A DNA stretch of 9,871 nucleotides from an uncultured Streptococcus sp. (GTDB lineage: Bacteria > Bacillota > Bacilli > Lactobacillales > Streptococcaceae): positions 1-9,871 of the forward strand of contig CAAEFF010000004.1 of the NCBI GenBank assembly GCA_900755085.1, given 5' to 3'. Below are positions 6,212 to 9,871 of this stretch, piece by piece. The notes below the pieces were generated by a model, which worked only from the letters and a program-made list of their open reading frames with translations, ran no database searches and was not told the origin of the DNA. Each line of letters starts with the position of its first letter. Position 1 is the first letter of the stretch. The position numbers and the translations under genes were made by a program.

Positions 6212-6220
6212 ATTGTAGCA
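6212..6220 (-). promoter_or_regulatory. Extended -10 promoter of the ACT-DUF711 unit
   Basis: On the minus strand TGCTACAAT fits the extended -10 form TGnTANAAT, about 30 bases ahead of the ACT start. No -35 box is evident. It lies just downstream of the VanZ-RDD terminator, consistent with a new transcript starting here. Confidence 0.55.
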
Positions 6221-6279
6221 CATTCCCCTTAAAATCGCCCTTCCCAACTGGGAACGTTCGGATATTTTAAACGTGTATA

Positions 6280-6317
6280 AAAAAATAAAGAAGCTGAGAC
6301 AAAAGTCCTAGCCTCTT
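6280..6317 (-). terminator. Intrinsic terminator of the VanZ-RDD gene
   Basis: On the minus strand a 13-position stem (6317-6305 with 6300-6288) closes a TTTT loop. It has two G-U pairs and one mismatch and is followed by a T-rich tail (6287-6280). The stem sits at the distal end of the repeat element 6288-6463. The plus-strand reading also forms the stem, with a TTGTTTTT tail, so some bidirectional activity is possible. Confidence 0.7.
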
Positions 6318-6463
6318 CTTGTTTTTGGATTGTCGAGCAAGACGCAGTGGTTGAGTGGGCTCTACTACGCTGATTTCATCAGCCTTTACAGCCCTACTCA
6401 ACTGTGCGGAGGTGGGACGAAGAAATCGAATTCTAACGAATGACCGATTTCTGTCCCACTCTC
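6288..6463. repeat. Structured intergenic repeat-like element, about 175 bp
   Basis: Three nested or adjacent hairpins fill the space between the VanZ-RDD stop and the ACT promoter. (1) GTGGGAC/GTCCCAC (6412-6418 with 6453-6459), continued after a 2-nt bulge by AGAAATCG/CGATTTCT (6421-6428 with 6445-6452), with ATTC-TAAC-GAAT inside the loop. (2) GTTGAGT/ACTCAAC (6350-6356 with 6396-6402) plus GGGCT/AGCCC, enclosing GCTGAT-TTC-ATCAGC (6369-6383). (3) The terminator stem 6288-6317. I recognise this pattern (GTGGGACAGAAATCGG..., GAGCCCACTCAACC...) from memory as common between genes of mitis-group streptococci, but could not search. It may supply 3' ends or yield a stable RNA. Confidence 0.6.
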
Positions 6464-6464
6464 T

Positions 6465-7586
6465 CTATTTTGACGATTCGGTTTCATCCTCTAAGATCTC
6501 TTTCTTCACGCGCACCGTGCTCTCATACTCAGCTCCAGCTAAACGGTCAAACGGAAAGCGACGATTGAGCAAAACGATGGCAAGAGTGAGAATCAGATAC
6601 AATAAAAGTGCAAAGAAGAGCAATAAAATCATGGATAGGGTTAAGAGGGAATTATCCGTCAAATCGCTGTTCAAGAACGAAATCAAATAGAACAATCCCT
6701 GAGGAATCAGATAGAAATAGCCGACTACTAGGATCCCCCGCCAGATGGTGCGAAGCCATTTTTGCTTTTCAAAATGCAGGCGGAATTTCAGCAAAGCCAT
6801 TCCCAAGGTTTTGCCCCGCCACAAGGGATTCAGGCCAAAATAAACAGCCAAAACCGCTACATAAGGAATCGCCCCTAAACGCTCGATCAGCGCGTAAAAT
6901 AAGGATAGCATCACAAAGTCGATAAAGAAGGCAAGTCCAATCCGAAGACCCGATACTCTCATCCCTACTCGGAAAGAATGCTGGTCGATTTCATCTCGCG
7001 TCGGCAATAACCAAACTAGGAACCAACCGAGCAGGTAGCCCACTCCACCACCGGTGGTATTTTGAATGATGTCATCGACATCTGCTAGGCGGTAAGGACC
7101 CGGATACATAAAATAGAGACCTGATAACTGGGTCAGTTCCAAAAAGAGACTAAAGAGGGCTGTCAGAAGAATCGTTTTCTTAAAACCACACTTGAAATAA
7201 TAGCGCAGATACATCCCAAAAGGAATCAACATCAGGACATTAAAGGCAGGCACATAAAAAGTCGGATGCTTAAGGGCCTGAATCCAAGTACCAGTCTGCG
7301 CTAGATAAAAGGGGCTCTCCTTGAAAAAATCCACCACAAAGGCAAAGGGATAAAGATTGATCATTTCCGAGTAGCTGGTATGGATCTTACTTGGATCCGG
7401 CAGAGGCAAGATCACCAGCAGATAGACCGTCATCAAGTAAAGCATAAAAGAATAGAAAATCAGCACCCGCAATTTATTGACCGAGCCATATTTTCGATAA
7501 TTCAAAATCATGTAGGGCACGGTCAGCAAAAATGCCAGGAAAGGAAAGAGCTGAACAGCCGTCTTAATAGTAGAGATATAGCCCAT
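6465..7586 (-). CDS. VanZ-RDD fusion membrane protein
   Basis: This is a 373-residue polytopic membrane protein. Residues about 1-195 are a VanZ-like domain: helices at about 12-30 and 42-62, NVLMLIPFGMYLR (116-128), LFLELTQL (147-154) and DVDDIIQNTTGG (169-180), the conserved N..L.PFG / E..Q / D..N..G pattern. Residues about 205-350 are an RDD domain: RIGLAFFID (215-223), GKTLGMALLKFRL (258-270) and the closing FPFDRLAGAEYES. A charged tail (KKEILEDETESSK) follows. VanZ relatives lower teicoplanin or lipoglycopeptide binding in some Gram-positives; RDD proteins are of mixed or unknown role, some linked to ion transport. A good SD AAAGGAG (7592-7598) supports the start. It is a single-gene unit with its own promoter and terminator. 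The exact role is unknown. Confidence 0.87.
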   Translation of the reverse strand: MGYISTIKTAVQLFPFLAFLLTVPYMILNYRKYGSVNKLRVLIFYSFMLYLMTVYLLVILPLPDPSKIHTSYSEMINLYPFAFVVDFFKESPFYLAQTGTWIQALKHPTFYVPAFNVLMLIPFGMYLRYYFKCGFKKTILLTALFSLFLELTQLSGLYFMYPGPYRLADVDDIIQNTTGGGVGYLLGWFLVWLLPTRDEIDQHSFRVGMRVSGLRIGLAFFIDFVMLSLFYALIERLGAIPYVAVLAVYFGLNPLWRGKTLGMALLKFRLHFEKQKWLRTIWRGILVVGYFYLIPQGLFYLISFLNSDLTDNSLLTLSMILLLFFALLLYLILTLAIVLLNRRFPFDRLAGAEYESTVRVKKEILEDETESSK

Positions 7587-7609
7587 TGTGTCTCCTTTTT
7601 TTCGTTATA

Positions 7610-7643
7610 AAATCACCCTTTGCGCAATGACAAAAGGTGATTT
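7610..7643 (-). promoter_or_regulatory. Leader hairpin of the VanZ-RDD mRNA
   Basis: AAATCACC (7610-7617) pairs with GGTGATTT (7636-7643); after one C/A mismatch TTTG (7619-7622) pairs with CAAA (7631-7634), leaving an 8-base loop. It lies between the promoter (start about 7654) and the SD at 7592-7598. On the minus strand it is followed only by TATAA, so it is not a good terminator; it could be a protective or regulatory stem, or an operator at DNA level. Confidence 0.5.
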
Positions 7644-7660
7644 CTTCATTGATATAGAAT

Positions 7661-7689
7661 ATTATACGGCGCAGTGATGGAAGAGTCAA
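7661..7689 (-). promoter_or_regulatory. Promoter of the VanZ-RDD gene
   Basis: On the minus strand there is TTGACT (7689-7684), a 17-base spacer, and a perfect TATAAT (7666-7661). This near-consensus promoter gives a leader of about 68 bases. Confidence 0.85.
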
Positions 7690-7712
7690 GTAAGGAAGAT
7701 GAAAACCTCACT

Positions 7713-7740
7713 GAGGAGCCATCTCAATAGTTAGCTCCTC
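7713..7740 (-). terminator. Possible terminator at the end of the rhomboid gene
   Basis: GAGGAGC and GCTCCTC (7713-7719 and 7734-7740) form a 7-bp GC-rich stem with a 14-base loop that includes the stop codon. Downstream on the minus strand only TTTT (7705-7702) follows, after a further CCTCAC/TGAGG dyad. It is the best candidate for the 3' end, but weak. Confidence 0.3.
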
Positions 7741-8321
7741 CCCCTCAAGCCTTTACTTCCGAAAAAGACCAATAGATAACTGGCAATCCCTGAAAGGTGC
7801 AGCCAGGTCGATATCCAGCCAGTGATGGCCGGTAAGAGCATGAGGCCAGATAGAAAAATTAAGAATAGATAAAACAGTTTTACGAAGAGTGAATACTCTT
7901 TCCACATATTTGGCAGGAGCAAGACTCCCCCGGTTACAAAGGCATAGCCTACAGCTGAGATTCCCGTCGCCTGAATGTCCTGCCCTTGCGTTAAAAGATG
8001 AAAAACGGTGGAAGAGAGAGCTGTCGCCGTCACAAAAACGATCAAGACTTGTCTGGAGCCTCTCTTCCTTTCCAGTAGTCCTCCAAAGGGAAGGATCATG
8101 AGTCCATTTAAAAACAAATGGACCCATAAAAACCAGATAGGGGCTCCTTTACTGCCATGCATCAGGGTCCCACTGACATATTGCCAAGCATAAGCCGGCT
8201 TCGAATGAAAGGCTAACAGGTCATACATAGCATCCCCATAAAAGGAAGTCAACAGGCCGAGCAACAAACAAGTTAAAGACAAAGTACTGACAACGGGGTA
8301 GGTTTTGAGGATTCTTTTCAT
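7731..8321 (-). CDS. Rhomboid-family membrane protein (intramembrane serine protease-like)
   Basis: This is a small polytopic membrane protein, 196 residues from the start chosen here. Rhomboid features in order: WQYVSGTLMHG (the WR/WQ..T..FLH-type loop), WVHLFLNGLMILPFGGLLE (H..xN and the GxxxE end), a ...TGISAVGYAF stretch with the candidate nucleophile serine (S122), and WLHLSGIASYLLVF with the candidate base H175 followed by the usual G. The nucleophile motif is GIS-A rather than GAS-G, so activity is likely but not certain. An ATG at 8375 would add 18 residues, but it lies inside the -10 box of the gene's own promoter and so should not be translated. The ATG at 8321 has GAGAAG six bases upstream. 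A second in-frame ATG at 8327 is less well spaced. Confidence 0.8.
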   Translation of the reverse strand: MKRILKTYPVVSTLSLTCLLLGLLTSFYGDAMYDLLAFHSKPAYAWQYVSGTLMHGSKGAPIWFLWVHLFLNGLMILPFGGLLERKRGSRQVLIVFVTATALSSTVFHLLTQGQDIQATGISAVGYAFVTGGVLLLPNMWKEYSLFVKLFYLFLIFLSGLMLLPAITGWISTWLHLSGIASYLLVFFGSKGLRGRS

Positions 8322-8373
8322 GTTCATCTTCTCTTTTTCAAAAAATAGCGTTACGATGTATCTATTCACGACC

Positions 8374-8401
8374 ATTATACCATTTATTTTATTGGAGACA
8401 A
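8374..8401 (-). promoter_or_regulatory. Extended -10 promoter of the rhomboid gene
   Basis: On the minus strand TGGTATAAT is a perfect extended -10 (TATAAT at 8379-8374), with TTGTCT (8401-8396) 16 bases upstream and an A6T6 tract (8400-8411) behind it that could act as an UP-like element. Transcription would start near 8367. Confidence 0.75.
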
Positions 8402-8516
8402 AAAATTTTTTGGCCTTTTTCGTTTCAAATCTTTGCTGGAAAGCCTGAATATCGTGACCTATTAGTCGATCATTATTCAGACCTCATCCCTATCATTAGA
8501 ATACCGTAACGATTAT

Positions 8517-8545
8517 TTGACTTTCCATTTCAGAAGGCATATACT
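8517..8545 (+). promoter_or_regulatory. Promoter of the csbD-like gene
   Basis: TTGACT (8517-8522), a 17-base spacer, and TATACT (8540-8545): one mismatch in each box. Transcription would begin about 8552, leaving a leader of roughly 84 bases. It is a vegetative-type promoter, as expected in streptococci, which lack the SigB that controls csbD in Bacillus. Confidence 0.75.
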
Positions 8546-8549
8546 TATA

Positions 8550-8617
8550 TTAATCTGAGCTAAATAGTTTTAATTTTTTAAATGAACTGTCTTAAATTCA
8601 GATTAAAAAACTATTTA
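8550..8617 (+). promoter_or_regulatory. csbD leader with two interleaved inverted repeats
   Basis: Arm A TTAATCTGA (8550-8558) pairs with TCAGATTAA (8598-8606), 9 bp. Arm B TAAATAGTTTT (8561-8571) pairs with AAAACTATTTA (8607-8617), 11 bp. The order A-B-A'-B' means they interleave, so they are either alternative hairpins or a pseudoknot. The SD (8624-8631) begins seven bases after B'. Confidence 0.55.
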
Positions 8618-8635
8618 CTTAACGGAGGTGACGCT

Positions 8636-8839
8636 ATGTCATTAGAAGAAAAATTGAACCAAGCCAAAGGCTCTGTTAAAGAAGGCTTCGGTAAATTAAC
8701 CGGCGACAAGAAAACAGAAGCTGAAGGCGTTGCTGAAAAAGTTGCTTCAAAGGCAAAAGAAGTTGCTGAAGATGCAAAAGAAGCTGTTGAAGGAGCTATC
8801 AAGGGCGTTAAAAATATCTTTCATAAAGACGACAACTAA
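8636..8839 (+). CDS. CsbD-like stress response protein
   Basis: This is a small soluble protein of 67 residues, of the CsbD family (general stress proteins of unknown molecular function). The first half is the family pattern: LEEKLNQAKGSVKEGFGKLTGDKKTEAEG. The second half is an Ala/Lys/Glu-rich amphipathic helix (VAEKVASKAKEVAEDAKEA), in the style of LEA-like proteins, ending in NIFHKDDN. The ATG at 8636 has an excellent SD GGAGGTGA (8624-8631); an upstream in-frame ATG at 8582 lies in the structured leader without an SD and is rejected. It is the only plus-strand gene of the window, a single-gene unit with its own promoter and a strong terminator. Confidence 0.9.
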   Translation: MSLEEKLNQAKGSVKEGFGKLTGDKKTEAEGVAEKVASKAKEVAEDAKEAVEGAIKGVKNIFHKDDN

Positions 8840-8856
8840 GCCTTAACATTCTAGAG

Positions 8857-8908
8857 CCATTCTGTTTTCTACAGTCACATTTGACTGTGGAAGATAGGGT
8901 GGTTTTTT
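8857..8908 (+). terminator. Intrinsic terminator of the csbD-like gene
   Basis: A 21-position stem (8857-8877 with 8882-8902) is paired throughout when G-U pairs are allowed, with a CATT loop, and is followed at once by six T (8903-8908). The core ACAGTCA/TGACTGT is perfect. It begins 17 bases after the stop codon. Confidence 0.92.
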
Positions 8909-9075
8909 GCTTGCTTCTGGTTCAATTAGGTAAACAAAAAACACCTGAAAGGTGCTTCTCGGGCGTATTATCACTCTTTTGAATTGACAATTTCCAATCC
9001 CAGCCTTGCTAATATTAGCAACATACTGGTTTAACCATCGAACAGATAGGTGGAGTTGGGCCAATTAATATTTTC
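8909..9075. other. Convergent intergenic region between csbD-like and MFS genes
   Basis: It holds the MFS terminator (8936-8955) and a perfect 16-bp palindrome TTGCTAATATTAGCAA (9006-9021). A 73-codon minus-strand frame across 8843-9064 has no SD or family resemblance, and it reads through both terminators. I see no real gene here. Confidence 0.5.
8936..8955 (-). terminator. Intrinsic terminator of the MFS gene
   Basis: On the minus strand GCACCT-TTC-AGGTGT forms a short stem (five pairs plus one G-U) followed by a run of six T ending at 8936. It lies about 120 bases after the MFS stop and faces the csbD terminator, closing the convergent gene pair. Confidence 0.6.
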
Positions 9076-9871
9076 TTATATCGTTACCTCTACTTTTTTA
9101 ATTGTATATAGAAATGCTAGCAAAACTAACACCATATACACTACTGCTATGTAATTAGAAGGTAGATAGATGACTAAGGTCGAAAACAATAATCTGGAGA
9201 CAACATCCCCCATTTGGAAGTAGGTTACCATTCCTCCAAATATAGTCGCCAATTTCGTTTCATCTATATGATTAAATATGATCGCGCCCATTTTAGGGTT
9301 TATCGCACTAACGAATACACTCGAAAGAAAGGATGCAAATAGCATGAAATAAATATTTTGGTAGTAAAATGCAACAAATGAAAGCAAAACAGTCATTAAA
9401 TTCATTTTTAGTAAAGCTCCTATGGAGAGGCTTTTAAATCTTTTACTAATCAGAATGAAAGCACCTCCTAAAATCCCTCCAGCAACCGTACTAATGCCTA
9501 AAAGTGAGATGGTGGTTGCTGTATTCATAATGGTCAGAGCAGAACCTTTAGAAAGATTAACGACAACTAATGGTGTGAGAATAGCTAAGCTTCCATTAAG
9601 AATCGGTATCACAAGTAGGGCAGCCTTCATATTGCTTATACTAAATAGATGCTTGATGGAGAGTTTTAAGTTTGACACGATCTCGGAAAACAAAGCTTTG
9701 AACTGAAATGTAGAGCCCGTGCTAGACGAGGTTTGGACATCATAATCATCATCAATTTGATGTTTGATCACTAGCATAATAAACAAACTAATTGCAAAGG
9801 TCAGAGAATTGATAAGAGCTAAGTGAAAGAAACTCAGAATCGTGATCAAAAACGCTCCCAATGATTGATTG
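9076..9871 (-). CDS. MFS permease, C-terminal part (5' end beyond window)
   Basis: This is the C-terminal 265 or so residues of a major facilitator superfamily transporter of the efflux type (MFS_3, macrolide-efflux/EntS-like group). The frame is open to the right edge: the codon at 9861 is TTG inside ...NQSLGAFLITILSF, so that is not the start. Visible are the end of the N-terminal bundle (SLGAFLITIL, HLALINSLTFAISLFIMLV), a hydrophilic central loop (IKHQIDDDYDVQTSSSTGS...), and the C-terminal six-helix bundle (SNMKAALLVIPILNGSLAIL ... YTIKKVEVTI). The substrate cannot be read from this part. The gene is more AT-rich than the hrcA-DUF711 side, which hints at a different origin. Confidence 0.82.
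   Translation of the reverse strand, partial: NQSLGAFLITILSFFHLALINSLTFAISLFIMLVIKHQIDDDYDVQTSSSTGSTFQFKALFSEIVSNLKLSIKHLFSISNMKAALLVIPILNGSLAILTPLVVVNLSKGSALTIMNTATTISLLGISTVAGGILGGAFILISKRFKSLSIGALLKMNLMTVLLSFVAFYYQNIYFMLFASFLSSVFVSAINPKMGAIIFNHIDETKLATIFGGMVTYFQMGDVVSRLLFSTLVIYLPSNYIAVVYMVLVLLAFLYTIKKVEVTI

Larger units (their letters stand above)
8380..8635. other. Divergent intergenic region between rhomboid and csbD-like genes
   Basis: This AT-rich stretch has no gene. It holds the rhomboid promoter at its left end, the csbD promoter at 8517-8545, and between them an imperfect dyad at 8445-8480 (CTGAAT-A-TCG ... CGA-TCATT-ATTCAG) that could be an operator. The csbD leader follows from about 8552. 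Confidence 0.55.

Noticed and set aside
6241..6254. Small TTCCC-AACT-GGGAA hairpin upstream of the ACT promoter
   Set aside because: Five base pairs with no U-run on either strand; too small to call.
6355..6925. Plus-strand frames across the 6288-6463 repeat and the VanZ-RDD gene
   Set aside because: They are antisense to a clear membrane protein and, in part, to a hairpin-rich intergenic element; no SD.
8582..8635. Longer csbD protein starting at the ATG at 8582
   Set aside because: The 8636 ATG has a near-perfect SD and matches the family start; the extension lies in the inverted-repeat leader.
8843..9064. 73-codon minus-strand frame between csbD and the MFS gene
   Set aside because: It begins without a proper SD, runs through two intrinsic terminators and matches no family I know.
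1..9871. Search for IS elements, CRISPR arrays, tRNA/rRNA genes, toxin-antitoxin pairs and phage genes
   Set aside because: No transposase-like frame, no regularly spaced repeats, no tRNA/rRNA signatures and no small gene pairs of that kind were seen.

Overview
The window looks like chromosomal DNA of a Streptococcus, probably from the oral mitis/sanguinis cluster. The reasons are the hrcA-grpE-dnaK heat-shock order with two CIRCE operators, near-identity of the GrpE core to the pneumococcal protein as I remember it, the ACT-protein/DUF711 pair next to a phosphoglycerate-mutase-like gene (also neighbours in pneumococcus), TTGACA/TATAAT promoters with several extended -10 boxes, and a hairpin-rich intergenic repeat of a kind I associate with this group. 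The species cannot be fixed from the sequence alone. All genes but one (a csbD-like gene) are on the minus strand, so the reading order below runs from high to low coordinates.

Right end (8380-9871), visibly more AT-rich: the C-terminal part of an MFS efflux-type permease, cut by the window edge, with a short intrinsic terminator. Converging on it is a small csbD-like stress gene on the plus strand, with a strong promoter, an unusual leader holding two interleaved inverted repeats, and a long intrinsic terminator.

Centre-right (6280-8401): two single-gene membrane-protein units, each with its own promoter. One is a small rhomboid-family protein and the other a VanZ-RDD fusion. The VanZ-RDD gene ends in a structured intergenic repeat of about 175 bp whose far end is its terminator.

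Centre (2200-6220): an ACT-domain gene and a DUF711 (UPF0210, PFL-like) gene form a two-gene unit. After it come two tandem histidine-phosphatase paralogues, each with a promoter. The second (downstream) paralogue overlaps a membrane-anchored VanY/LdcB-type peptidoglycan carboxypeptidase gene by 8 bp.

Left end (1-2163): the hrcA-grpE-dnaK operon. Its promoter is flanked by a perfect and a one-mismatch CIRCE. The perfect CIRCE, read as RNA from the preceding carboxypeptidase gene, is also an excellent intrinsic terminator. Between grpE and dnaK lies a gap of about 375 bp with at least six inverted repeats, including a 135-bp element with matching ends and three internal hairpins.

Most of the window is ordinary core genome. 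I see no IS element, CRISPR array, tRNA/rRNA, toxin-antitoxin pair or evident defence system. The items most worth a second look are regulatory or structural: the operator/terminator double use at CIRCE, the structured grpE-dnaK gap, the csbD leader, and the 6288-6463 repeat. The DUF711/ACT pair also remains without a firm function.
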